From Melieria omissa (taxonomy: Eukaryota; Arthropoda; Insecta; Diptera; Ulidiidae): a stretch of DNA of 64,000 bases. Where the stretch lies: NCBI GenBank assembly GCA_963971225.1, contig OZ020268.1:42477348-42541347 (forward strand), in the 5' to 3' direction. Of the stretch, positions 38,492 through 49,454 are shown one piece after another; position 1 is the stretch's first letter, and each line of letters begins with the position of its first letter. The position numbers were made by a program, and so were the translations under genes. The notes under the pieces were generated by a model. It was not told the origin of the DNA. It did not search any database and saw nothing but the letters and a program-made list of their open reading frames with translations.

Positions 38492-41276
38492 CTACAGCAA
38501 CAACGAGCCGCTGCCGTCGGCGTCACACTCAACGGCGATGACATTCTCGTCGCCGTAAATGACGCGCTCGTCATCATCGATGACCAAAATGCCACCCAGA
38601 TGACCAGCGCCAGTTATTTCCATGAATCCGTCGACGGTTTGTACATCGTCCTCCTCTTCCTCCAGTTCAACCTCTCCCTCCTCCTCTTCATCCCCCCGCC
38701 CCATGTGCCGATTGTTACTCAGTTGATAGCTGTCCTGCGTTAGCTCGTCGGCGCTTGAGTTAGCTTTCACCTTCTGATGAACTTTATAATGTGCCTGCAA
38801 GTATGCAATTATCAGAAATGACTTCAAGTATTCGTCGGGCCCTGTTTGTGACCTACCACCAGGTGGTGTTTCCGCCTGAAGCGCTTCACACAGAACTCGC
38901 ACTGAAACTGCGGCTCGCCGCTGTGTATTGTCTGCACATGTGTACGCAACGTCGAGGGTGAGATAAATTTCTGCTTGCATTCCCTGCACTCGAATGACTT
39001 GCCAAAATGCGAGTAACGGTGCATTTTCAAATGCTGCAGCAGCAAAAAGTCCTTGCCTGCAATGTAAAATAGTATTGGAAAGGACACTACGACTAGCTGA
39101 ATGACCAATAGGCGGACTAGGAGAACGACATACCGCAAATTTCACATGCGTACGGACGCTCGCCGGTGTGGGTGCGCGTGTGCATGGCCAGGTCGGTCTT
39201 CGACAGAAAGGCCTTGTGGCACTGCTGGCACTCGAAATTGCGCACATTGTTGTGCTTGTCCATGTGGTACTTGTAGTGGACTTTCTGATTAAATGTCTTC
39301 TTGCACAGACTGCAACTGTACGGCGGAAGGCCTTTGTGCAGCTGCAGGTGGACACGCAGCGCATCACTGGTGCGCAACAGCTTGGGACACTCGGGGCACG
39401 GATATTTGTTGGCATGTACCGATTTGCTATAGAAATAAACAAAAAAAAAATCATAAATTAGAGAACCATTATACATTTATAATTATTAAATTTATATACT
39501 TCATGTATATGGAAATGAATTATTAAATAATTCTGTTTGTTTGTTGGTCACACGACACTAAAACTTAAAAACTAGAAAGCCTATTGAGCTGAATCTTTCA
39601 CGGAATGTCGTTAGACAACTTAATGTGAATTCGACCCGACAGGTGGGCGTGGCACCATCCATACAATCGAAGTTTTTAATATGGAATATCTTTGGAATTC
39701 TAGGTCTGACAGCATTGAAATTTGGTGCGGGACCAACGCTTAGGTGTGTCGTTTCTCTTGTTAATTTTCATAAGGGTCGGACAAGGGTCGGTCGAGCGAC
39801 CCATATGTGTGGCAAATTTTTTGTGACTTAAAATTTTCCGCGTAACTTTGAAACTGTAAGTCCCACATCAATGAAACTGCGTCAAACCCTTCGACTAGAG
39901 GAATGGGTTGTGCATTACATAAAAGAGGCTTAGCACCGTCCATCCAGTGTTGTATGAAGAAACTTAATTTATTGTTCCCATTGACTTGACAACCGCGGAA
40001 CCCTGTTAGTTATTAAACATAGCATTAAATAAATTCAGAGTTCAGCGCACACTTACCGGTGTTGAAGAAAATCTGCCCGTCTTAGGAAGTCCGCTTCGCA
40101 CACTTTGCACTGATATGTCCGCTTGGCAATGTGCAATGTCTGTCGCTTCTGCACCACTTCCTCCAGTTTCGTACCGTTCACAGCCTCGTTTTCCAGATAG
40201 TCTACATCCACATACTGAACGTTCCTATAATTCCTGCAAATTATACAAAAACACTGCGTCAATGACCATGTGGGCTAAGTGTGTGCCAGTTGGCAGCGTA
40301 CTGGTTGTTGCCATTTTCGGTGTAAACAATAGTTATCTGTTCAACGCTTTCCGCCTCCGTTCTCTCTTGCTCTTCTTCCTCTAGCTCCATTTCCCCTTTT
40401 TTTTCGTCTTCGCTGTCCTGGTCACTGTGTTCGCTCAGATCTGCAGTGTTCGCACAATGCAAATCGTCTTCACAGAACGCCAGCAATTTCAACTCTTTGC
40501 GGTTCGCAGACTGTCCGGCATTGTCGGGGTCATTCGCGGTGTCGTAGTTGTTATCATTTTCGATGAACTGCGACAGCAGCTTTGTCTCTGACATTATATA
40601 ATAGGCTTCAGTGTCTCCTGTTAATGCCATCACTCCAACCTGTTCCGCCTTTAAAATTGGCGGATCATCCTCTTCATCTTCTTCTTCGCACTCTTCGAAC
40701 GTTTCCAATATTCGTTCCTCGGACGCTTCTTCCTCGCATTCACATTCTTCAAATGATTCTACTAGTGTGTCCTCATCCGGTTCCCCCTCTGCGTCAAATA
40801 TTTCCTCTTCCTCCTCCTCCTCCCCCGGATCCGGCTTAGACGGAACAGGCTCTTTCACCTTGTCCCACTGACTGTTGTCCATTTGCTGTTGCCGCTCTGG
40901 CCCAGAGTCCTTTGATGCACTCTCCAGCAACTCAAGAGTTCTGAATGCTTTAACTTTGAGCTTCTTGAAAAGCCGCATTTGCAGTTCGCAGCTGTTGCAT
41001 AGGTACTGCGGATACGAAGCCATGGTCGCTTCCTCAATCTGCAAATACGCGTTCAACTTCAATGCTGTCCAGACGCTGCATCGTCATGTGCCTTACCTGT
41101 GTGCCCAGCATATCCTCGTACAATTCACCGGCCTCCGACAGTCGCCACGTCGAATGCTCCTCGCAGCCATTCTGCCGTAGCTCGTACAAGTTCACGAAGT
41201 CGCCGTCCTGGTTCGCAGTTTGACACACTCGACAACTGTTCACAAGCTTAACCGCCGCCATTCCATTCACATTCAT
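38492..41276 (-). CDS. ZAD domain C2H2 zinc-finger protein with 7 fingers
   Basis: Six exons on the minus strand (41097-41276, 40302-41038, 40057-40233, 39134-39426, 38857-39056, 38492-38794) keep one frame through phases 0, 2, 2, 1, 0 and yield 629 residues. The ZAD zinc-binding domain spans residues 13-95: CRVC near 15-18 and CNSC about 55 residues later, split by the first intron. A long acidic, Glu/Asp-rich linker follows (about 115-325). Then come seven C2H2 fingers (CKVC, CPEC, CSLC, CQQC, CEIC, CREC, CEFC), the first split at its second His and two others across introns, and an acidic tail with DDE runs. ZAD proteins are the largest insect transcription-factor family; the ZAD dimerises and the fingers bind DNA. 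Its DNA target and orthologue are unknown. It is divergent from Dredd, 1.2 kb away. Confidence 0.93.
39427..40056. other. intron 3 of the ZAD zinc-finger gene
   Basis: A 630-base intron. About 39600-39950 carries a non-coding stretch with GGGCGTGGC and GGTCGG words that resembles diffuse dipteran repeat sequence, but no element ends were identified. Confidence 0.5.
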
Positions 41277-42484
41277 AATTTATCTTTTGGTTTCACCCTC
41301 TGTTCATAATGTTTTCCATTTGCTTCTAATTTTCGTTTTACAAAACTTGTAACAACTGTCGCACGGTTTATTTGTTATCTTTTACAAAACACGCGCGAAT
41401 TTCGCGGTAGACATAATAGAAGATTACAATGGCCAACAGTGTTGCATGCGCAGCGTGTCCCCTTCAATGCTATTTCGTAAACCACTTGATGCAAGCCCTC
41501 AAAATCTGCAAAACCTGGTTGATGTTGGGCCCGAACTCGTTCAAAATTTTCCCAGCGTATACTTGCGTGATCTTATGTCGATTTCGTATAGACTGATTAT
41601 TTAACTAAAATTTGACTTGACTTCATGCACTTAACTATCGATTTTGAACAATAATGAAGCTCCTACGATGCGCGTCAGCCCCTACTGGTTTCACGGTTAC
41701 TCACTATTTTCACTATACATTAATGTAGCATGTAAGCTGCGGCCACTACACACAAATATTTACTTCAACCTCGATATTAGTATAAACAGAACCAAATCGT
41801 CGGCCGAATTTATACGCACCGAAAAATTACGCAGCGCGTCAGTGGTCGTGAATATCGCACAGTGAAACGTAATGGGTGCGAAATTCGCATCAGCTGTTTA
41901 CAAAAATTATTCATGCAAACACACGATAGGTCGAAGGGGCATCTTCCTCAATTAGCAGCTCGTCTTGCCCATTTTCTAAAATATACGAAAGGGAAAGACA
42001 AAATTGATTATTTGGCACAATTTTTTATTAAAATTTGAAGCACTTACAACTTTGCAACCTTAAAGTAGCACAAATCACAAAATTGTTGCAGAATTTTTCG
42101 TTTGCTGTACAGCTGATTGGTTCGCGCGACGACTGCTACAAAATTAGAATTTGTTCTATCGTCGGACGACCGGTCGTCGGTCGAATATCGCAGTCGTCGT
42201 GCTGCTGTGTGTTTTAATTTTGATAGCGTACGTTCGGTGCGTAAAAATCGTCTAACGATTTGATTCTGTTTATTCTATATGCAGAGACAATTTGTCTCTG
42301 CTATATGTTTGCGATTTAGTTTTGCAGGGAAAGCTCTGGCAGAGCTGGCAGTACTGTGCCGAATTTCGAAATTGCCAACTCCAGTGTCAGTTTGTTTATT
42401 TGCTTGCTTACATTCGATTGTTCGGCAGCGATTTGGATCGCTCTATGTTTATAGGCTGATTTATTTAAGATTCGGTGGTTACTG
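41277..42484. other. divergent promoter interval between the ZAD gene and Dredd
   Basis: 1.2 kb between the two start codons. It contains a perfect 14-base palindrome GACGACCGGTCGTC (42165-42178) and a 21-base near-palindrome GCAGAGACAATTTGTCTCTGC (42281-42301) about 190 bases upstream of the Dredd ATG. Small open frames at 41644-41865 and 42316-42537 are unsupported. Confidence 0.5.
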
Positions 42485-45396
42485 ATGGCGTATTTGGAAC
42501 AACAGCAGCCTAATCTAATATCCCGCCTGAACAACATCGACGTTGAAGACTTGCAGTACGTGGAGCGTGATTTGTGCTTCTATCAGCTGGTGTGTGAACC
42601 CGAAATAAATTAGCGTGAGAAGCAGAATTTAAAAAACCCCCGTTTTCAAGCTGGGGAATACCCATTGTTTACGTTCATTTTTGAATCAACCAATTCTAGC
42701 AACAATTTCTGCTCATCCAACAGGTCTCTCTAGGGTTTCTGCTCTATGGCGAGGAACGCGGCAATGCTGAGTTTGTGCTACAAAGGGTAAATGTTTCTGA
42801 AGTATGAACCCTCAAATTTCTGCACAACTTATAATAAATTTTTAGCTGCTGGTGCTCTCCAACACCTATGCGAACAATACAACCAGCTATGGGGCTGACT
42901 TACTGCGTAAGTACGCCAGCCTGAACATGGAACACTGGCGAGCTTACCTTGTAGAGGCGTTGGCTATAATTGGTGCGCGCCGTGTCCTGCGTAAGCTGGG
43001 TTTTCAGTGGGAGGAGTTGTATCAGCACTACCTGCCGCATATAGCCGAGCTCAGCCTGCACGTGCATCCGCTGCTGAAAGCACTCTACAAGCTTTGCGAG
43101 CGGCTGCGGCCTGCACAAGCCGGCCAGCTGGTGTTGTCGATTAACGAGCAACGCAAGCGACCGGACGAGCATTTGCGCTTCTATGATTTCGCTTATCTGG
43201 AAGTGTTTCTGCTGGATTGGATTACGCGACGCATCATTAGCGTGGGCGATCGTGACGCGAACGGAGCCGATGTCCAGGCACTGCTCGACTACTTCAAATT
43301 GAATGAAATGGACGCCATGAAGCAACTGCTGGTTGAAACCATCAACCACAATGCGGAGCGTGTGACGAACGGTAGAACAACAGCGACTACAGCTGAGAAC
43401 GACAACGCCGTAGCCAATGACGAAGTCAATGGCAACACTTGCGTAGCTGCAAGCAGCGGCATTGAAAGCACGAGTGGATCGAGCAGAATGTGTGAACTGT
43501 CGCCGAGCGAGTGCTACACGGTACGCCGGGAGAGCGCTGGCATCATCTTAATTATAAACCAAGTTGATTTCTACGAAGAGCAGGCAGAAGAGTTCCGGGT
43601 GAGCCCGGCAGTGTGGTGGTATTGAAGTTTTCGATTGAAAACTGTTCTCATTGCAGCATTTATTGCCCAAGAAAAAACTGGAGAGGCGTCGTGGGACAGA
43701 AGTAGACAAGCAGCGCTTAAAGGAAGTGTTTACTAAATACGGCTACCAATCTGAGGATTTCAACAATTTGTCACACATCGAGCTGATGCATAGAATACGT
43801 GAGACTGTGAAACGTTCATTGCTCTACGATTCGCTAATTCTGTGCATTCTGTCGCACGGCACCGAAGGTATGTGTGGGATCACGTTGATGCTGCTGCTTA
43901 CATCGTGGCAAAATTTTGATAATTTGAAAACAATCCATATGTTTGAAACCATTTATTTCTTTGTTTGAATGTTCAGTTATATCCCTTTCCGCATTACCTC
44001 GAGGTGTTTTTATTTTCCCCTATGTTATTCTAAATCATACTATTACTTAACACTAGAAAAACCGCAAGTTTTCAAGTTGTTATATCTGCTGATATCTCGA
44101 AAAGTACACATCGGATTTGGCTAATTGTAATTGTAGAATCCCAATTGTAGAACTAATTGTAGAACCCAATAAAAAAATAAAAGTCATCAAAGAAGAAGTT
44201 GATAGAAATACTAAAGTAAACAGATATTCAAAAATGAAAAACCGTCAAAATGACTGTAATGGTCTTTCTAGTGTTAAATATAGGTATATCCAAAATTTGA
44301 TAAGACGCCGAATGCAATAATGAACGTTTTATATTGAATAATAATTAATTTAATAATTGATTGGCACGACAGCCCGCTTACGCGAGACTAAGGCCTAGCT
44401 TCCCGCAGCCACCCGTGTTGTGCGTGTGAATTTTGTACGCGGGTGGAAGGGACCTACAGTTTTATGTCGGTTCCGAACGGCAGGTTGGGAGCTTTTTCAT
44501 AGGCAATTTTTACTCTCAGAGGTTTGCCATTTCCAGCTGAGAGGACAGCCACCGAAAGAGAAAACGAGTTTCCCGTTATTTTTTTTTAGGTGTTACTACA
44601 TGCAGTATTCGATCTTGCGTCGCTCTGCATGCGACTAGTTGGACCGCGCACTAACCAACTGAGCCACGGCGGCTGTCTATTTTATATTGAATAGTGAATA
44701 GAAAAACTCCAATATCTGTAAAATTAAGCTACCTATGGACAATTTTGTATTCTTTTTTAACTTTTGTTAAAAAAAAAAAATTGAGCTTGCTTCTGCATTC
44801 CATTCACCAGGCACCGTTTACGGCAACAACAGCATACCCGTTAAAATCTCCGACATCGAAGACATTGTCACCGGCGACACGCTTCAAGGCAAGCCGAAAC
44901 TGCTTATCATACAGGCATGTCAGAAGGATGACTCACCCGTTAATGTAAGCTGCCGCAACTGTATAGCCGCAACGCCAATAGCCACGACAGCTTAAAGCTT
45001 TTCTTTTGTAATTACAGATAGAAAAACGAAAGACGGACAACGTTCGGCCGGACTATTTCGGCGACACGATCAAAGCCATGTCCACTGTGCCTGGTTATGC
45101 GTCCATGCGCCACACCATCACCGGCACCTGGTTCATACAATCGCTGTGCGATGCGGTGGAGCGGTTGGGCGATCGGTAGGCCAATTTTGGCACTGTCCCA
45201 GCCTTGCACCTAACCGAATTATTTTGTTGTTGTATTGCACGTTTTCAGGAAGCACATACTGGACATTCTAATAGCGGTGAACAGGGATGTGAGCGAAAAG
45301 CGCGGTGATAGAAATGAGATAATGATGCCAATGACAAGTAATACATTGCGAAAGTACTTCTTTCTGCCGCAGCACACCAAAAAGAACACCACTTGA
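42485..45396 (+). CDS. Dredd: initiator caspase Dredd (IMD pathway)
   Basis: Seven exons (42485-42589, 42724-42786, 42846-43598, 43657-43867, 44811-44944, 45018-45175, 45249-45396) join in consistent phases (0,0,0,1,0,2) to give 523 residues. The N-terminal 250 residues hold the helical DED-like prodomain seen in caspase-8 relatives. The protease has the catalytic His in ILCILSHGTEG (His 374) and the catalytic Cys in IIQACQ (Cys 414). The small subunit has GYASMRHTITGTWFIQSLCDA. The QACQ-type active site with a long prodomain identifies Dredd, the caspase-8 homologue that cleaves IMD and Relish in antibacterial signalling and acts with FADD in the cytoplasm. D. melanogaster Dredd is slightly shorter. 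Intron 4 (943 bases) hosts a SINE and a MITE. A Thr/Asn-rich linker near residues 200-245 is the weakest-conserved part. Confidence 0.95.
44051..44273. mobile_element. piggyBac-type MITE 2, in a Dredd intron
   Basis: A 223-base element between TTAA (44047-44050) and TTAA (44274-44277). The ends CACTAGAAAAACC and GGTCTTTCTAGTG pair as an inverted repeat with one mismatch. It contains no coding region and is nested in intron 4 of Dredd. Confidence 0.65.
44361..44673 (-). mobile_element. tRNA-derived SINE, copy B, in a Dredd intron
   Basis: Read on the minus strand the head is tRNA-like: GCCGCCGTGGCTCAGTTGG (box A TGGCTCAGTTGG) and then AAGATCGAATACTG at the box B position. The body shares long blocks with copies A and D, and it ends in a poorly defined AT-rich tail (ATTATTAAATTAATTATTA). 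It is the best-preserved copy in the window and lies antisense in intron 4 of Dredd. Confidence 0.8.
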
Positions 45397-46489
45397 CACG
45401 TTTGATTTAAAATTCACTAAAATTTACACAAAATGAGCAAAGCTTTAAATAATGTAAAGTGTTTTTGTAAGAAAAGAAAATAAGATTCGTTTTGAAGATT
45501 GTGTTTGTCTGGAGCATTTGTCTGATTAAATTTTGTGTCGGCAAATGCGTATGCGATGTATATTTTAGTTCGAGTAGTGTAAGCGGAGCGTGCACCTTGG
45601 CATTGCATTCACAACAATTTGTCATGCAAATTCGAGTGCTTAACATTTGTGAATGCATGATTCATTGCTTGGGTCATTTCAAACTGCAGTGTACGCAAAA
45701 AAGAAGGTTTTACCTGTGCCATGAATGTTTGAAAGGTCAATTGGTAACACTACATATCCAAACAGCTCAGTTCTAAGCCAACAAATGCTGCACCATATAA
45801 GAGGCCATGGCTACTAAAACGCGGCCTGCAAAAAATTAAATGCATCGGCTTCATTGTATACGTTACGCTTTATTTCTCGGCTCGCTTTTACTTTGGATAC
45901 ATTTCCTTGCACAAATCTCCATTCAACTCTGTTCGCTTCTCAAAACATGCATGCATTGCCTTTAATTTTTTTGTCTTACTTTGCACTTAAAAACTTTTCT
46001 GTTTTGAGTTATTTAATTCGAATTTTTGAATCGTTTACAATAACCGGCCTGAGCGCAGTTAAACTATTTTTTGTTTATAAATTTGCATTATTTCTTAATT
46101 TCCTGCGATTTGAAATCATTTACTTTTAAAGTTGCCATCATTTAGGAAATTTTGGTTGATGTTTTATTGTTTAATACTTGATGACTTTCGCTTAATGCTA
46201 GAACAAATGTACGCTTAAGTGTTGAGTTTAATGTGGCTTTGACTGTTGTGTTGCACTGTGTGTGTGTGTGGTAAATCACATAAATGCTATACTGCTTTTT
46301 TAGAAAAATAAATATTTGAGAATATCGGGCCTTCTATATTTCAATACGCACATATATATGTATCTATATAGCGTTTATGTAGCTTGCCGTCTCGATTTTT
46401 GTGTTTATTAAGCTTTTCTGGCTTTCTTCTTTGATGCTTAAAGTTACTGTTTGCATTTTAATTTTAGTTATTGGAATTGCACTGTGCGA
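45397..46489. other. 3' flank of Dredd
   Basis: AT-rich and non-coding. Several short open frames (45407-45776, 45854-46129) lack domains. A TG microsatellite lies near 46258-46271. Confidence 0.4.
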
Positions 46490-46690
46490 CAAATCGAGGT
46501 ATGTTATAAACAGCGCCGAAAATCGTGTGTTAAGCGACGCTCGAACCCAGGTTCGAATCCCGAAATATGTGTATAGGAAATTAAATTTTTCTTTGGGCGA
46601 CTGCCCTTTTAACAAGCAATGACAATCGTTTGGGAAAATTTGGCCTAAGCGGTGGCTGTCAAATCAGGAGACATATGAAGCAAATGCAAA
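46490..46690 (+). mobile_element. tRNA-derived SINE, copy D (diverged)
   Basis: A perfect box B, GGTTCGAATCCC, lies at 46551-46562, preceded by AGCGACGC as in copy B. About 40 bases downstream the words CTTTGGGCGACTGCCCTTTT and AATGACAATCGTTTGGGA align with the CTTTCGGTGGCTGTCCTCTC and AATGGCAAACCTCTGAGA of copy B. Box A is not clear. Boundaries are approximate. Confidence 0.5.
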
Positions 46691-49454
46691 TGTACTTGAA
46701 AAAATTTTGAAATGGGCGCCAAATTTCAGAAAAATATTGTTTTCAATTTGCATTGTAATTTTGAATATCGATCGATTTGTATGAAAACAAATGAATTTGA
46801 ATAGATCACATGTGGTTGAAAATTTTCATAAGTATTTTAATACAAATAATTAGGGGGCGGCACTCTGTCGATTTACCTCGAGCGATGTATAAGCTTTGTC
46901 CGCCACCGGGCCTAAGTCTCATATATGTATATATAAATTAATACAAATGGTGAATACATTCCTACACTCATGTGTACTCACATCACCAAAAGAATCGACT
47001 TGACCAAATCGAAATGCAATTCGGAGCCAAGGCTTTGACACACACATACACATTCATGTTCCATCCATCCCACTCAGTTTTGTGCCTAACATTTGTTAAT
47101 TTCATTAAACCTTATCGGAATGGAAGAATTGAAAGTTGTTTGCGTTTTGTCCGATTTATCTATACCATATTTCGTGCACTCAGCGCCACTAGAGTCTGTT
47201 TCATGTCCACATTTCCACTGTCGCACAGTGTTGTACATATCTATTATTTTCTGCTACTGTCTCATGCTTTGCTGCTTTACATAATGCTTACGTCAATTTT
47301 AAATTGGCTTGCTTTACATACGAGTATTTTGCACAACTGAATGGTTTTAAATTCATTTTGTACTGCCGTTTCCACACGCGGTCGCTTAAATTTCCATGTT
47401 TCGATTTAGTTTTGTATTCGCTTTTTGTTTTACACATTTTTGTAATTTTCTTGGCTTTTGCTGGAGCGGAAATGTAGCTATTTCTTGATAGGTCTTGCAA
47501 TGGTTTTTCTTTTTATCCTCCGTAATACACAAGTTCCATAGTTCTGCATGTACACTGAGAATCAGATCAGTGCCTTTTCGGTATGTGGCGTGTAGTGACT
47601 TAAGTTGAAGGAAACGTACGTTGATGCACTCGTGGTCGGCACGCATGTAGATCTGCGCGCATACACAAACACTTACAAATATGTAATTACAATAATATAG
47701 TGAGCAAAATATTTTAAAAACTTTGAGTTTCATTTACATGTATCATTAATTAGACTATTTAAAAAGCTGATTATATCAATTGGAATAGTTTTAACGTCGA
47801 ACTAGTGCCACTACAAGTGCGCCTCCAAGTATGCCACGAAATACGATAGACAGTTAGCATGGCTAGTGACTTATTTTCAAATAAATGCAAATTTTTGCTG
47901 ACCTACGCTCGGGCGGACTTGTAATCGCAAAACGCACAAAAGTTTCTAATTATTTCCTTATAATATATAAGTATATCGTACATAACTATGAGTGTGTTTG
48001 TTTTGAAAATAAATAAATTAAATATAACTACAAGCTTGAGTCAGACAGGGTTCATGTAAAATAGATACATCAACTATGGCATTTGAGTTTAGAGCTTTGA
48101 AAACTTGAAAGTAAAAAACAAAAATAAAAATTGTGTAAAAACTATATGAAAAGAATTTTATGACCCTGACTACATTAAACAGGAACACACACGCATTACA
48201 TAACGACCTCAAATGTTTAATAAGTGTGTATAAATAATATTCTTATATTTCGAGATACGCGTTAATTTTAATTAAATGGAACTCCCTGGAAAATGTGTTT
48301 GTTAGTGTCGCGATCTTATTACGAAATTATTTGAAAAATTTATAATAAAACTGACCGAGTTTCCAAGTATTGTGACTACAATTGCAATGTCCAAATTTCA
48401 TTTGGAAAGCACGATGCCTAATAAATTGCAGCAGTTGTCGATAATTCTGTGGTCAAAAGCAATAACCGCCTGAGTAAAAAATTGCTGTTTCGAGCAATCT
48501 CGTTAGCGCGTAGTGTGTTCGTGATGGGAATGCGAATAGGTTTTTATTAATAAATTATTGTATATTAAAATTACAAACTCCCCGATTTTACACAAATGTA
48601 GAGCACAGTCAAGGGAACGTGGTGGCATCCATAACTCAATTTCTTCTTAAGTCGACTTCAGCAGTTATTGCTTTTGACCACAGAATTATGTCTTACTTTT
48701 GTATGAATTAGAAAGGTTGGGATGAATATTTTTGGAATCCATACATAATTTCCAGTAATATAGCAATGTCTGCAGTGTAGAGGTGTCCGCCTATCAACGG
48801 ATATGTAACGAAAGCAACAACAATAACACAGTGTAGTTAACAAAGCTACCATCTAATAAAGAGTTTTAAAAATTAGACCCAATCGCTCAAAAAGGTGATT
48901 TGTTACGTTTAGTACATAAATACAAAAATAAATTACTTAACGGTAGTTTGAAAATGTAACTAAACTTAGTTTTGAATGAAATTCTATCCCTGTGCCGTTA
49001 ATGTTGTATGATTTGTATCTTGAAAGGAACTTAAGCACTGCTGCTGTCCCATGTCTTACACATCACTAAAAAACTAATACCTTACAAACATATTTAGTAC
49101 AATTAACTTCTTTGTTTGGCCTTATCATACGTTCATTTTAGAAATAAATTGTATCTGCATGTTTTTGGCTTTAGTCAAAGCTTTCTCATGCCTTGATTTT
49201 GAAAATGTACCAGCATTGCTCGGGAGAAATATGTTGCCTTCTTTTCAATGGGTTTTAACAATTGTTGTTTTTCAATTTTACGCCCGAAATCAAATTCAAA
49301 AAATTCGTTTCCATCCACTTTCGCTACCACTCAACGCGTCCCAAGGACATTTCAACACACCGCATGCTCGTTTGCTCGTCACGCCGCTCATGCTTTGCAT
49401 CGTTGCTGGTCACAGTTATATTTGCGCCTTTTACATATAACTGTTGCTTGTTTG
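46691..49454. other. intergenic and probable long 3' UTR of the TMEM198-like gene
   Basis: AT-rich with unsupported open frames (46972-47340, 47386-47733, 49159-49440). A perfect 26-base inverted repeat lies at 48441-48466 and 48664-48689. I see no gene. Confidence 0.4.

Noticed and set aside
46551..46562. A perfect tRNA B box GGTTCGAATCCC
   Set aside because: No matching acceptor stem or anticodon arm was found; flanking sequence aligns with the SINE body of copy B, so it is a SINE head rather than a tRNA gene.
46972..47340. A 122-codon plus-strand frame
   Set aside because: Hydrophobic, AT-rich composition without a domain, in a probable 3' UTR or intergenic stretch.
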